Part shown: in pieces, positions 34,607 through 43,972 of the stretch
Layout of the letters: each line of letters starts with the position of its first letter
Numbering within the stretch: position 1 is the stretch's first letter
Assembly (NCBI RefSeq): GCF_001665625.1
Contig: NZ_LZSY01000092.1
Location: forward strand, 1-59,864
Direction: 5' to 3'
DNA: 59,864 nt
From: Mycolicibacterium peregrinum
Lineage (GTDB): Bacteria; Actinomycetota; Actinomycetes; Mycobacteriales; Mycobacteriaceae
The notes under the pieces: generated by a model
What the model saw: only the letters and a program-made list of their open reading frames with translations
Database searches by the model: none
What the model was told of the DNA's origin: nothing
Translations under genes and position numbers: made by a program

Positions 34607-36658
34607 CTACTGCTCAGGGACGTTCCGCTCGATCTCGTCGAGCCAGATCCGCGCCGACATGTCCGACGGAGCCCGCCAGTCCCCACGCGGCGACAGCGAG
34701 CCGCCGTGCGACACCTTGGGCCCGTTGGGCAGCGCCGAACGCTTGAACTGCGAGAACGAATAGAACCGTTGGGCGAAGACCTGAAGCCAGTGCCGGATCT
34801 CGCCGAGCGAATACACCGGGCGCTTGTCCTCGGGGAACCCGGCGGGCCAATCGCCGTGGGCCGCGTCATGCCAGGCATGCCAGGCCAGGAAGGCCACCTT
34901 CGACGGGCGGAAGCCGTATCGCAGCACCTGGAACAACGAAAAGTCCTGCAGCGCATAGGGACCAACCTTGGCCTCGCTGCTCTGGATCTCCTCGTCCTCG
35001 CCGGTGGGCACCAACTCCGGGGTGATCTCGGTGTCGAGCACCGATTGGAGGACCTCATTGACTTCAGAGTCGTCGCCGCTGAACTGACCGGATGAGATCA
35101 CCCACCGGATCAGATGCTGGATCAGGGTTTTCGGCACGCCGCCGTTGACGTTGTAGTGCGACATCTGGTCGCCGACACCGTAAGTCGACCACCCCAGTGC
35201 CAGCTCCGACAGGTCCCCGGTGCCGAGCACGATGCCGCCGCGCTGATTGGCCAGCCGGAACAGGTAATCGGTGCGCAGGCCGGCCTGGACGTTCTCGAAC
35301 GTGACGTCGTAGACCTCCTCACCGCGACCGAACGGATGGTCCATCTCGGTGAGCATCAACTCGGCGGTCTTCTTGATGTCGATCTCTTCGAACGTCACCC
35401 CCAGCGCCCGGCTCAACCGGATCGCGTTGTTCTTGGTGCGGTCGCCGGTGGCGAAGCCGGGCAGGGTGAAGGCGAGAATGTCACTGCGCGGGCGGTTCTC
35501 CCGGTCCATCGCCCTGGCCGCCACGATCAGGGCATGGGTGGAATCCAGGCCACCGGACACCCCGATCACCACCTTGGGGTATTTCAGCGCCCGCAGCCGC
35601 TGCTCCAGCCCGGAGACCTGAATGTTGTAGGCCTCATAGCAATCCTGTTGCAGCCGTGCCGGATCCGCAGGCACGAACGGAAACCGCTCGATCTCGCGCC
35701 GCAACCCGATGTCACCTGTCGGCGGGTCGAGCTGGAACTCGATGCGACGGAACGTATCTACCTGGGCGCCATGATTTCTCGCGTTGTCGTCGAACGTGCC
35801 CATGCGCAGCCTCTCGGAACGCAACAGGTCCAGATCCACGTCGGCCACCGAGCGTCGTTCACCGCGCGGGAAGCGCTCACTCTCGGCGAGCAGCAGCCCG
35901 TTCTCCCAGATCATGGTCTGGCCGTCCCAAGCCAGGTCCGTCGTCGACTCCCCCTCGCCGGCCGCGGCGTACACATAGGCGGCCAGACACCGCGACGACG
36001 CCGAACGCGCCAGCAGCGCACGATCTTCGGCGCGGCCGACGGTGATCGGACTGCCCGAGAGATTCGCCAACACCGTCGCGCCGGCGAGCGCCGCCTGCGC
36101 GCTGGGCGGCACTGGGACGAACATGTCCTCACAGATCTCGACGTGCAGGACCAGCCCCGGTACGTCGGAGGCCACGAACAGCAGGTCCGGACCGAACGGC
36201 ACCTCGGCGCCGGCCACCCGGATGGAGCCGCGGATATCGGCCCCGGATGCCATCTGCCTGCGCTCGTAGAACTCCCGGTACGTCGGCAGATAGGACTTGG
36301 GTGCCACACCGAGCACCGCGCCGCGGTGGATGACGACGGCGGTGTTGTAAATCCGGTGCCGGTACCGCAGTGGTGCGCCGACCACCAGCACCGGTGCCAG
36401 CACCACCGATGCCGCGACGATTTCGATGAGTGCCTGCTCCACCGACTCCAGCAGGGCATCCTGCATCAGGATGTCGTCGATCGAATAACCCGACAACGTC
36501 AACTCGGGGAACACCGCGACGGCCACCCCGTCGTCGTGGCAGGCCTGCGCCAACCGGAGCACCGATTCTGCGTTCGCCGGCGGATCCGCCAACGCCGTGT
36601 GGTGAGTGCAGGCGGCAACCCGCGCGAAACCGTGGTGATAGGCGCTGTAAAAGTCCAT
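34607..36658 (-). CDS. nadE: Glutamine-dependent NAD+ synthetase
   Basis: A 683-residue bifunctional enzyme for the last step of NAD synthesis. The N-terminal nitrilase-like glutaminase has the Glu-Lys-Cys triad in FPELTLSGYS, PKSYLPTYREFYE and LHVEICEDMF; the C-terminal synthetase has the ATP loop VVIGVSGGLDSTHAL (about residue 365) and ALGVTFEEIDIKK. Ammonia passes between the domains through a tunnel in this mycobacterial type. ATG 36658 (MDFYSAYHHGFARVAA) is the conserved start; the frame runs open further upstream only as antisense to the cysteine-hydrolase gene. Confidence 0.97.
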   Translation of the reverse strand: MDFYSAYHHGFARVAACTHHTALADPPANAESVLRLAQACHDDGVAVAVFPELTLSGYSIDDILMQDALLESVEQALIEIVAASVVLAPVLVVGAPLRYRHRIYNTAVVIHRGAVLGVAPKSYLPTYREFYERRQMASGADIRGSIRVAGAEVPFGPDLLFVASDVPGLVLHVEICEDMFVPVPPSAQAALAGATVLANLSGSPITVGRAEDRALLARSASSRCLAAYVYAAAGEGESTTDLAWDGQTMIWENGLLLAESERFPRGERRSVADVDLDLLRSERLRMGTFDDNARNHGAQVDTFRRIEFQLDPPTGDIGLRREIERFPFVPADPARLQQDCYEAYNIQVSGLEQRLRALKYPKVVIGVSGGLDSTHALIVAARAMDRENRPRSDILAFTLPGFATGDRTKNNAIRLSRALGVTFEEIDIKKTAELMLTEMDHPFGRGEEVYDVTFENVQAGLRTDYLFRLANQRGGIVLGTGDLSELALGWSTYGVGDQMSHYNVNGGVPKTLIQHLIRWVISSGQFSGDDSEVNEVLQSVLDTEITPELVPTGEDEEIQSSEAKVGPYALQDFSLFQVLRYGFRPSKVAFLAWHAWHDAAHGDWPAGFPEDKRPVYSLGEIRHWLQVFAQRFYSFSQFKRSALPNGPKVSHGGSLSPRGDWRAPSDMSARIWLDEIERNVPEQ

Positions 36659-36715
36659 CGGGCCCATTGTCACCCGAAAAGTGTCAAGATCGGGCCACTG
36701 GGTACCAAATGACGC

Positions 36716-37255
36716 ATGAGCGATACCGCCGTAGTCGTTGTAGACATGCTCAACAGCTATCAGCACGAGGATGCCGAACTGCTCGCACCCAACGTGGCGC
36801 CGATCATCGATCCGCTGGTCGGGCTGATCAAGAGCGCTCGCGACCGCGACGACATCGATCTGATCTACGTCAACGACAACTACGGCGATTTCACCGCCCA
36901 GTTCAGTGACATCGTCGAGGCCGCGCTGGCCGGTGAGCACCCGGATCTGGTCCGGCCGATCGTCCCGGCGGACGACTGCCTGGTACTGACCAAGGTGCGC
37001 CACAGCGTGTTCTATGCGACTGCGCTGGACTACCTGTTGGGCCGGTTGGGCACCCGCCGGCTGATCCTGGCCGGCCAGGTTACCGAGCAGTGCATCCTCT
37101 ACAGCGCTCTGGACGCCTATGTGCGACATTTCGACGTGGTGATCCCGTCCGACGCGGTCGCGGGCATCGACGCCGGCCTGGGCGAGGCAGCGCTGCAGAT
37201 GATGCGGCGCAACATGAGCGCCGAGATCGTCTCCGCCGCCAAATGCCTGGACTGA
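36716..37255 (+). CDS. Isochorismatase-family cysteine hydrolase, possible nicotinamidase
   Basis: A 179-residue enzyme with the family triad: Asp in VVVVDMLNSYQ (residue 10), Lys in VLTKVRHSVF (about 92) and Cys in GQVTEQCILYSALDAYV (about 125, with the cis-peptide V-T before it). Family members hydrolyse isochorismate, nicotinamide or other small amides. Divergent from nadE with only 57 bases between the start codons, and followed 22 bases later by a sirtuin gene that releases nicotinamide, so a nicotinamidase-like role is attractive but unproven; the metal-site histidines of PncA are not obvious. Confidence 0.85.
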   Translation: MSDTAVVVVDMLNSYQHEDAELLAPNVAPIIDPLVGLIKSARDRDDIDLIYVNDNYGDFTAQFSDIVEAALAGEHPDLVRPIVPADDCLVLTKVRHSVFYATALDYLLGRLGTRRLILAGQVTEQCILYSALDAYVRHFDVVIPSDAVAGIDAGLGEAALQMMRRNMSAEIVSAAKCLD

Positions 37256-37264
37256 CGGGCGGCC

Positions 37265-37270
37265 TATCCT
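37265..37270 (+). promoter_or_regulatory. -10 box TATCCT of the sirtuin gene (leaderless)
   Basis: TATCCT ends 7 nt before the GTG start at 37278, in the 22-base gap after the cysteine-hydrolase gene. Confidence 0.55.
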
Positions 37271-37277
37271 GGCGAGG

Positions 37278-38123
37278 GTGGATGCTCCCGAACTCGTCGC
37301 CCTCCTGGAGGGACGCCGCGTCGCGGTGCTGACGGGAGCCGGGATGTCGACCGATTCGGGCATCCCCGACTACCGCGGCCCCGATTCCCCGCCCAGCAAT
37401 CCGATGACGATCCGACAGTTCACCTCTGATCCGGAGTTCCGTCAGCGGTACTGGGCCCGCAATCATGTGGGCTGGCGCCACATGGACGAGACACTGCCGA
37501 ATGCCGGGCATCGCGCCTTGGCCGCGCTGGAAGACGCCGGGGTGGTGAGTGGACTGATCACCCAGAACGTCGATCTTCTGCACAGCAAGGCCGGAAGCCG
37601 GTCGGTGGTCAACCTGCACGGCACCTATGCACAGGTGATCTGCCTGGACTGCGGCGCGACGATGGGTCGCGACGAGCTGGCCGACGCACTGGAGACGGCC
37701 AATCCCGGCTTCATCGAACGCGCCGAGGCGGTCGGCGGCATCGCAGTGGCACCCGACGCCGACGCCGTGGTCAGCGACACCGATTCGTTCACCATCGTGG
37801 ACTGCCCGGGCTGTGCGGGCATGCTCAAACCGGACATCGTCTACTTCGGCGAGAGTGTCCCGAAAGATCGCGTCGAGCAGGCGTATTCGATGGTCGAGGA
37901 CGCCGAGGCACTGTTGGTCGCGGGCTCCTCGCTGACGGTGTACTCCGGCTATCGATTCGTCCGGCACGCAGCCGCGCACGACATCCCGGTGGGGATCATC
38001 AACCGCGGCCCCACCCGCGGCGACGACCTGGCCACAGTCAAGGTCGAAGCCGGCTGTTCGGAGATGTTGACCCTGTTGGCCGGTGAACTCAGAACGTGGT
38101 CCGCCAAACCTGTTGCCGGGTAA
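37278..38123 (+). CDS. Sir2-family NAD-dependent protein deacylase
   Basis: A 281-residue sirtuin. The NAD site is AVLTGAGMSTDSGIPDYRGP (residues 16-35), then LITQNVDLLHSKAG and catalytic His in VVNLHGTYAQVICLDC. Four zinc cysteines appear in CLDCGAT and CPGCAGM, followed by LKPDIVYFGESVPKDRVEQA. The GxDYRGP form and DIVYFGE resemble SIRT4-like class II sirtuins rather than the class III desuccinylases. It uses NAD and releases nicotinamide; two NAD-related genes precede it. GTG 37278 is the only start consistent with the TATCCT box. Confidence 0.93.
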   Translation: MDAPELVALLEGRRVAVLTGAGMSTDSGIPDYRGPDSPPSNPMTIRQFTSDPEFRQRYWARNHVGWRHMDETLPNAGHRALAALEDAGVVSGLITQNVDLLHSKAGSRSVVNLHGTYAQVICLDCGATMGRDELADALETANPGFIERAEAVGGIAVAPDADAVVSDTDSFTIVDCPGCAGMLKPDIVYFGESVPKDRVEQAYSMVEDAEALLVAGSSLTVYSGYRFVRHAAAHDIPVGIINRGPTRGDDLATVKVEAGCSEMLTLLAGELRTWSAKPVAG

Positions 38124-38701
38124 TGGTTCTCCTCCTCAGAGAGGAGGCCGGTTCGCAGACCGAAAGCGAGCGTTTACAGTGCCGCGTAACCGGCGTCTAC
38201 TGGTAGACAGCGGTACAGATGAGGTCGGACGATGGATGTCCACACAGCACGCCAAGCGATGCCTGCCCTGAACCTCCATGCCTGAGGCGTTGGAGACCAT
38301 GATCGTGCCGATCACCGCGATGTTGCGCAGCCTGACATACGGAGAGCCGGTGGCCAGTCGAGCTGCCGACCGGCGGTGGGCCAACGACAGAATTCGCCGT
38401 AGAAAGCGATTCACCGACAGTTGTCGAGACAACCGACTGGCACACCAGCGGCGCTGCGACAAACCCAACAACGACAGCGATATTCGCCAGCACTACGCAT
38501 CTTCCGACTAGCACCGATCATGGTGCCGGCAACGGTACGGCCCGGGGGCAGCAGACCTCATCCGGCCCGGCTTGTGACCGGCGATCGCCCAGGTGGCGTA
38601 GGCTCAGACCTATCGGCGGTACTCCGTACACGCGACTTTTCGAGTGTGTCACCGCTGATTCTCAGGATAGGGCCGAATCCGGCCAAGACAGGAGCGTCGC
38701 G
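38124..38701. other. 578-base region without a convincing gene
   Basis: Sequence is less GC-rich than the surroundings and has no clear protein. A short stem CTCCTC-CTCAGA-GAGGAG (about 38130-38150) just after the sirtuin stop may end transcription. Two overlapping minus-strand frames (38197-38514 and 38136-38471) look like pieces of one degraded gene: the first begins with a hydrophobic stretch MLVGRCVVLANIAVVVGFVA, the second is basic. The last ~60 bases should hold the promoter and ribosome site (AGGAG at 38687-38691 region) of the DUF5994 gene. No RNA gene recognised. Confidence 0.45.
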
Positions 38702-39241
38702 ATGACGCCGCAGCAGACTCGTAAGAATGATCAGAACTCGACCGTGCCCGCGCACACACCACGGTTGCGATTAAAACCCAAGTCGCCCCGAAGCGGACAC
38801 GTCGACGGGGCATGGTGGCCGCACTCCGATGACCTCACCACCGAATTGCCAGATCTGCTGGCGGTGCTCTCGGTACGCCTGGGCCGGATCGAGCGGGTGT
38901 TATATCACCTGACGGCATGGGCCAGTGCCCCACGCAAACTCGTCACCGGTGGACACACGCTACGCCTGGACGGCTACCAGCTTCAGCCGATCAACACGAT
39001 CGAGATTCTCGGCCTCGGCGGCGAACGCCTCACTTTGCTGGTGATCCCGCCACACACCAGCCCCGACGACGCTCACACCGCCATGATGTCCGCGGCGGAA
39101 CCGAACAACGCCGCCAGTACCGACGGATTGCTCATGACCAGTGAGCGCGACCGGGCATGGCGCACACAGGCTTCCAACGCTCAAAAACGCTGGGGATCAA
39201 CTGGTGGCACCACAATGTCCCGAGAGCGCATGCAGAGCTAG
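38702..39241 (+). CDS. DUF5994 family protein
   Basis: A 179-residue soluble protein. The domain reads LRLKPKSPRSGHVDGAWWPH (about 23-42), then ELPDLLAVLSVRLGRIERVL, HTLRLDGYQLQPINTIEILG and LTLLVIPPHTSPDDAHTAMM; the GxVDGAWWPxS and LLVIPPxT blocks are typical of DUF5994, a mycobacterial/actinobacterial family of unknown function. The last 40 residues are low-complexity and probably disordered. AGGAG lies 7 nt before ATG 38702. Convergent with the P450 gene. Confidence 0.8.
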   Translation: MTPQQTRKNDQNSTVPAHTPRLRLKPKSPRSGHVDGAWWPHSDDLTTELPDLLAVLSVRLGRIERVLYHLTAWASAPRKLVTGGHTLRLDGYQLQPINTIEILGLGGERLTLLVIPPHTSPDDAHTAMMSAAEPNNAASTDGLLMTSERDRAWRTQASNAQKRWGSTGGTTMSRERMQS

Positions 39242-39281
39242 CGCAGTTCGCGGCATTGGATACGTCATCGAACCGGCGAGC

Positions 39282-40565
39282 TCAGAACGTGCACGGCATC
39301 GACCGGATAGCGTGCACGAAGTTGCCCGCCAGATAGGCCGGCTCACCCGCGGCGATGTCGGGCAGCTGGTACAGCAGCTCGCCGAAGATCGCCCGCAACT
39401 GTGTCCGGGCAACGTGTGCGCCCAGGCAGAAGTGACGGCCGCCGCCCCCGAATCCCAGGTGCGGGTTGGGCTTACGGCTCAGATCGAAGACCTCGGGCCG
39501 GTCGAACACTTCGGAATCCTGGTTGCCCGAGGCGTAGAACATCACCACCTTCTCCCCCGCCAGGATCTGCTGCCCACCGAGTTCGACGTCGACGGCCGCG
39601 GTGCGGCGGAACGTCATCACCGGGGTCGCCCACCGCACGAACTCCTCGACCGCTCCGCCGATCCGGTCGTCGAAATCGGCCATGAGCCAGGCCCGTTGGT
39701 CGGGATGGTCGGTCAGTGCCTTGAGCGCGTGGCTGGTGGTCTGGCGGGTGGTGTCGTTGCCCGCCACCGCCAGTAGGACGAAGAACGCCGCGACCTCGGC
39801 GTCGGTGAGCCGGTCCCCGTCGACCTCGGCGTGAACCAGTGCGCTGATCAGATCGTTGCCCGGGTTCTCCCGACGTTCCGCGGCAAGTGCGTTCGCCACC
39901 TGATGCAGGTACATCTGGTTCTGCATCAGCACCTCGAGCGGGTGGCGCCCGGCCAGGTAGACCGGGTCGGCCCAGGACACCAGCGCGTCGGCGGCATGCG
40001 CCACCCGCTGACGCTCGGACTCGGGGATGCCGACCATGTCCGACAACGTGCGGATCGGTAGTTCCTTGGCGCACTGATCGACGAAGTCCACCCCACTGCC
40101 GACTTCTTTGAGCTCGGCCACGATCTGACGGGCGTTGTCCTTGATCGAGTCTTCGATGCGGGCCACCTGCCGGGGCGTGAATGCGGCGTGGACCAGTTTG
40201 CGGATCAGCGTGTGCCGTGGCGCGTCCATCGCCAGGAAGGACTGTGACGCCTCGAGCAACTCCTCCGGAACGGACTCGAACAACACCCCTTTGCCCGACA
40301 GGAATGTCTCGCTGTCACGGCTCACCGCCACGATGTCCACGTGCCGGGTGACCGCCCAGAACCCGCGATCGTCGGGATCCGGCATGAGCGCGTCCTCGAC
40401 GGGCGGATGCCAACTGACCGGGCGGGAGGCACGTAGCTCGGCGAAGGCGACCTCGCGATCAGCGGCCGTGGTGGCCCAGAACACCCGTGAGGACAGGTCG
40501 ATCGGGTCGTAGGGGCGGGCCGCAGCAGGCCAGGAAGCAGCAGATGTGATGGGCGACACAGTCAT
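39282..40565 (-). CDS. Cytochrome P450
   Basis: A 427-residue haem monooxygenase. The haem ligand Cys is in FGGGGRHFCLGAHVARTQLR (about residue 374); the I-helix oxygen-activation motif is VAGNDTTRQTTSHAL (about 262); the ExxR-type K-helix is EEFVRWATPVMTFRRTA, and the C-helix region is HTLIRKLVHAAFTPRQV. The closest-looking mycobacterial P450s act on sterols, lipids or terpenes, but I cannot name the CYP family. ATG 40565 (MTVSPITSAASW) lies 7 nt after a TATCGT box, so it is probably leaderless and controlled by the operator 40582-40598 and the divergent TetR gene. Confidence 0.94.
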   Translation of the reverse strand: MTVSPITSAASWPAAARPYDPIDLSSRVFWATTAADREVAFAELRASRPVSWHPPVEDALMPDPDDRGFWAVTRHVDIVAVSRDSETFLSGKGVLFESVPEELLEASQSFLAMDAPRHTLIRKLVHAAFTPRQVARIEDSIKDNARQIVAELKEVGSGVDFVDQCAKELPIRTLSDMVGIPESERQRVAHAADALVSWADPVYLAGRHPLEVLMQNQMYLHQVANALAAERRENPGNDLISALVHAEVDGDRLTDAEVAAFFVLLAVAGNDTTRQTTSHALKALTDHPDQRAWLMADFDDRIGGAVEEFVRWATPVMTFRRTAAVDVELGGQQILAGEKVVMFYASGNQDSEVFDRPEVFDLSRKPNPHLGFGGGGRHFCLGAHVARTQLRAIFGELLYQLPDIAAGEPAYLAGNFVHAIRSMPCTF

Positions 40566-40572
40566 GGTGGTG

Positions 40573-40578
40573 ACGATA
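40573..40578 (-). promoter_or_regulatory. -10 box TATCGT of the P450 gene
   Basis: TATCGT on the minus strand ends 7 nt before the P450 ATG and sits 3 nt from the TetR operator. Confidence 0.55.
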
Positions 40579-40581
40579 AGT

Positions 40582-40598
40582 CTAGACACTATGTCTAG
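40582..40598. promoter_or_regulatory. TetR operator between P450 and regulator
   Basis: Perfect inverted repeat CTAGACA-CTA-TGTCTAG (7-3-7). It fills the spacer/-35 zone of the P450 promoter and lies 34 nt before the TetR start, so a bound dimer should block both promoters. Confidence 0.85.
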
Positions 40599-40619
40599 TC
40601 AAGGTGTGTCGCGTTCCGA

Positions 40620-40625
40620 TACGCT
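40620..40625 (+). promoter_or_regulatory. -10 box TACGCT of the TetR gene (leaderless)
   Basis: TACGCT ends 6 nt before the TetR ATG at 40632. Confidence 0.5.
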
Positions 40626-40631
40626 GGGCCC

Positions 40632-41267
40632 ATGCCATCGGTAACGCGAAAACCGCAGGCCAAAAGGGAGGAACGGCGCGAGCGGATCGAACGCCAACTG
40701 CTCGACGCCACCGACCGGCTGATGGCCGACGGCACCAGCTTCACCGAACTCAGCGTGGACAGACTGGCCACCGAGGCCGGGATCTCCCGGGCCAGCTTCT
40801 ACATCTACTTCGAGGACAAGGGTCATCTGCTGCGCCGGCTGGCCAGCCAGGTGTTCGGCGATCTCACCCGCGCTGCCGAGCGGTGGTGGGGCGTCGCTGG
40901 CCGCCGCAACCCCGCCGACGTCCACGCCGCCATGTCCGGCATCGTCGCCAGCTATCGGAGCCATCAGCCGGTGCTGATCGCGCTCAACGAGATGTCGGGT
41001 TATGACCCACTGGTCGGGCAGACCTACCGTGAACTGCTGACCGGGATCGCCGACCAGCTCACGAAAGTGATCGAGGACGGGCAGTCCGACGGGACCATCC
41101 GGCCGCAACTGCCTGCCGCCGTCACCGCGAGCACGCTGACCTGGATGGTGGAACGGACCTGCCACCAGAATCTGCCGTCACACCCGGCCTCCTACGACGC
41201 CGAGCTGGCCGACACGCTCACCGAGATCATCTGGGGCGCCCTGTATCTGGAGTCCCCGCCCCGGTGA
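40632..41267 (+). CDS. TetR-family regulator of the divergent P450
   Basis: A 211-residue repressor. The N-terminal HTH is clear: RIERQLLDATDRLMADGTSF, TELSVDRLATEAGISRASFY, then IYFEDKGHLLRRL (about residues 20-65). The C-terminal ligand domain is helical and of the EthR-like length. Divergent placement and the 17-bp palindrome in the 66-base gap argue that it represses the P450 gene and itself. The ligand is probably the P450 substrate or product (inference). Confidence 0.93.
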   Translation: MPSVTRKPQAKREERRERIERQLLDATDRLMADGTSFTELSVDRLATEAGISRASFYIYFEDKGHLLRRLASQVFGDLTRAAERWWGVAGRRNPADVHAAMSGIVASYRSHQPVLIALNEMSGYDPLVGQTYRELLTGIADQLTKVIEDGQSDGTIRPQLPAAVTASTLTWMVERTCHQNLPSHPASYDAELADTLTEIIWGALYLESPPR

Positions 41268-41315
41268 TTTCGGTGCATCTGGCGCCGGTCGGCTCCGGTG
41301 CATGCTCCCAAATCG

Positions 41316-42437
41316 CTAGAGAGCGACCAGATCGTCGGCGTGCACCGCGGGCCGGCGCAGTTCGGCTGGCAGATCAGGCGTCGAGCGGCCGATGATTGCG
41401 GCCAGCTCCGACGCCTCGTAGGCGACCACGCCACGCGCGACCGTCTGGCCGTCCAACGCCCGGAGATCCACCACATCGCCGCCGTGGAAGTGACCGGACA
41501 CCTCGGTGATTCCGGCAGGCAGCAATGAACGCCGCTGCTTGACGACCGCCCGCACCGCACCGTCGTCGAGGGTCAACACACCGTGCGACTCCGCCGTGTG
41601 GCGAACCCAGAACCGCCGCGCCGACATCCGCCCTGGCCGCGGCGCGAACACCGTGCCCACCGAGGCGTCGCTCAGTGCCGCGGCCGCATCCGCGGCGGCG
41701 GCAAGCAGCACCGGCACCCCGGCATCGGCCGCCAGCAGGGCCGACGACAGCTTCGATGCCATGCCGCCGGTGCCCAGGTTGCTACCGCCGCCGGCGACCA
41801 CCCCGTCGAGGTCCCCTTGCGCCCCGACCTCGGGAATGAAGCGCGCGTTCCCTTTTCGGGGATCAGAGTCGTACAGGCCGTCGATGTCAGACAGCAGGAT
41901 CAGCGCGTCGGCGCCGACCAGCTGGGCCACCAGCGCCGAAAGCCGGTCGTTGTCACCAAACCTGATCTCGTTGGTGGCCACGGTGTCGTTCTCGTTGACG
42001 ATCGCGACCGCGTGCAGGGCACGCAACCGGTCCAGCGTGCGCTGAGCGTTGTTGTGCTGCACCCGCATCGCGATGTCATGGGCGGTCAGCAGTACCTGCC
42101 CGACCGTGCGGCTGTAGACGGCGAAGGCCGAACTCCAGGCGTTGACCAGGGCCACCTGTCCGACGCTGGCGGCCGCCTGCTTGGTAGCCAGATCGGTGGG
42201 GCGCTTGGACAGCCCGAGCGGCTCGATACCGGCGGCGATGGCACCCGACGACACGATCACCAGGTCGGAACCGGCCCGCATCCGACCCTCGATGGCCTCG
42301 ACCAGGACCGCGAGGCGGCCCGCATCGAAGACACCGGAGGGGGTGGTCAGCGCAGTGGTGCCGACCTTGACGACGACACTGCGAGCGGTCCGAATCGCTT
42401 CCCGGTGTACCGAGGGCGCCGAGCCTGCGCTCGTCAC
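41316..42437 (-). CDS. proB: Glutamate 5-kinase
   Basis: A 373-residue enzyme for the first step of proline synthesis. The kinase domain shows [57 protein letters not shown] and [14 protein letters not shown]; a C-terminal PUA domain (about 285-360) follows, with [23 protein letters not shown] 42437 lies in a 4-nt overlap with the obg stop, so the GTPase and this enzyme are co-translated. Feedback inhibition by proline is expected for this architecture. Confidence 0.97.
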   Translation of the reverse strand: MTSAGSAPSVHREAIRTARSVVVKVGTTALTTPSGVFDAGRLAVLVEAIEGRMRAGSDLVIVSSGAIAAGIEPLGLSKRPTDLATKQAAASVGQVALVNAWSSAFAVYSRTVGQVLLTAHDIAMRVQHNNAQRTLDRLRALHAVAIVNENDTVATNEIRFGDNDRLSALVAQLVGADALILLSDIDGLYDSDPRKGNARFIPEVGAQGDLDGVVAGGGSNLGTGGMASKLSSALLAADAGVPVLLAAAADAAAALSDASVGTVFAPRPGRMSARRFWVRHTAESHGVLTLDDGAVRAVVKQRRSLLPAGITEVSGHFHGGDVVDLRALDGQTVARGVVAYEASELAAIIGRSTPDLPAELRRPAVHADDLVAL

Positions 42438-43882
42438 TCGTCTTCACTCCCGGGCTGGCGCCGTTCACGACGCGCGGCCTTGCGCTCGGCGGCGCCGATG
42501 CGGTCGGTCTGCTCGAGCCGGATGTCTGTGCCACGTCCGGTGAGCGGCATGTCGACGCCGGCAGGAGTCTGCGGTTCCCAGTCGAAGGTCATATCGCCGA
42601 TGGTCACGGCGCAGCCGGGCTTGGCGCCCTTCTTCCACAAGGCGTCCTCGACACCCAACCGCGCCAACCGGTCACCGAGGTAACCGACGGCCTCGTCATT
42701 GTCGAAGTTGGTCTGGGCGATCCAGCGCTCGGGTCGGGTACCTCGCACGATGAACCCGCCGTACCCGTCGGTCTCGACGGTGAAGCCGCTGTCGTCGACG
42801 GCGATCGGGCGGATCACCGGACGCCTCGGCACCACCTCGGGTTGCGCATCGCGATACGCCTTCACCATCTCCCACAACGCAAAGATCAACGGCCGCAAGC
42901 CATCACGGCTGACCGTCGAGATCTCATACACCGGCCAGCCGAACTGCGACTGCACTTCTTCACGCACGAAGTCGGCAAGCTCGCGGGCGTCGGGAACGTC
43001 GATCTTGTTGAGCACCACCGCACGTGGCCGCGACGCCAGGTCACCCAACGCGGAATCGCCCTGCAGGGTCGGGGTGTACGCCGCGAGTTCCGCCTCCAGC
43101 GCCTCGATATCGGAGATCGGGTCACGCCCGGGCTCCATGGTGGCGCAATCCACGACATGCACGAGCACCGCGCAGCGCTCAAGGTGCCGAAGGAATTCCA
43201 GGCCCAGACCACGCCCCTCGGACGCACCGGGGATCAAGCCGGGAACGTCGGCGACGGTGAAGGTGTTTTCGCCGGCCGACACCACACCCAGGTTGGGCAC
43301 CAGTGTGGTGAACGGGTAGTCGGCGATCTTGGGCTTGGCCGCCGAGATGGTCGACACCAGAGACGATTTTCCTGCCGACGGGAAACCGATCAGGCCGACA
43401 TCGGCGACGGTTTTCAGCTCGAGCGTGAGATCCCGGGTCTGGCCCTTCTCACCGAGCAGCGCGAAGCCGGGTGCCTTGCGGGCCCGGGAAGCGAGTGCGG
43501 CGTTACCGAGTCCCCCGCGACCACCGGCCGCCGCCTCGAACCGGGTACCGGCACCGACCAGGTCCGCCAGCATGCGGCCGTTCTCGTCCAGCACCACGGT
43601 GCCGTCCGGCACGCGCACGATCAGATCGTCGCCGGCCGCGCCGTCACGATTGCTGCCCGCGCCCTGCTTACCCGAGGGCGCGACGACATGCGGATGGAAA
43701 TGAAAGTCGAGCAGGGTGTGAACCTGCGGATCGACGACGAGCACGATACTGCCACCGTGACCACCGTTGCCGCCGTCAGGGCCACCGAGTGGTTTGAATT
43801 TCTCGCGGTGCACCGACGCGCAGCCGTGGCCGCCGTTGCCTGCACTCGCATGGATGACGACGCGGTCGACAAACCGTGGCAT
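42434..43882 (-). CDS. obg: Obg/CgtA GTPase
   Basis: A 482-residue ribosome-assembly GTPase. The Gly-rich Obg fold starts [20 protein letters not shown]; the G domain has [20 protein letters not shown] (G1, about residue 167), [20 protein letters not shown] (G3) and LNKIDVPDA (G4); a C-terminal OCT domain (about 345-425) is followed by a charged tail rich in Arg and Glu. ATG 43882 is 90 bases after the rpmA stop, a gap that holds a long inverted repeat (43894-43958). Confidence 0.97.
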   Translation of the reverse strand: MPRFVDRVVIHASAGNGGHGCASVHREKFKPLGGPDGGNGGHGGSIVLVVDPQVHTLLDFHFHPHVVAPSGKQGAGSNRDGAAGDDLIVRVPDGTVVLDENGRMLADLVGAGTRFEAAAGGRGGLGNAALASRARKAPGFALLGEKGQTRDLTLELKTVADVGLIGFPSAGKSSLVSTISAAKPKIADYPFTTLVPNLGVVSAGENTFTVADVPGLIPGASEGRGLGLEFLRHLERCAVLVHVVDCATMEPGRDPISDIEALEAELAAYTPTLQGDSALGDLASRPRAVVLNKIDVPDARELADFVREEVQSQFGWPVYEISTVSRDGLRPLIFALWEMVKAYRDAQPEVVPRRPVIRPIAVDDSGFTVETDGYGGFIVRGTRPERWIAQTNFDNDEAVGYLGDRLARLGVEDALWKKGAKPGCAVTIGDMTFDWEPQTPAGVDMPLTGRGTDIRLEQTDRIGAAERKAARRERRQPGSEDE

Positions 43883-43893
43883 CAGACATCCTC

Positions 43894-43958
43894 TCCGTCG
43901 AATGTGAAGCTATCGCGAAAGTCCTATCGAGAACTCGCAGCTGCTTCACATTCGCGGA
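43894..43958 (-). promoter_or_regulatory. Long inverted repeat between rpmA and obg
   Basis: Arms 43894-43910 and 43943-43958 pair over 16 bp with a single unpaired T (core CGAATGTGAAGC / GCTTCACATTCG), leaving a 32-nt loop. No T-run follows on the minus strand, so it may be an attenuator, processing site or mRNA-stabilising structure that lowers obg-proB expression relative to rplU-rpmA. Confidence 0.6.
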
Positions 43959-43972
43959 GAATCCTCTGAGTC

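Noticed and set aside
34607..37363. NadE with a 235-residue N-terminal extension
   Set aside because: The extension is antisense to the cysteine hydrolase and part of the sirtuin gene; NadE starts at MDFYSAY (36658) and then has normal length.
38197..38514. Small secreted protein of 105 residues on the minus strand
   Set aside because: Only the first 25 residues look protein-like; the rest is unlike a real gene and overlaps another frame. Reported as possible decay, not as a gene.
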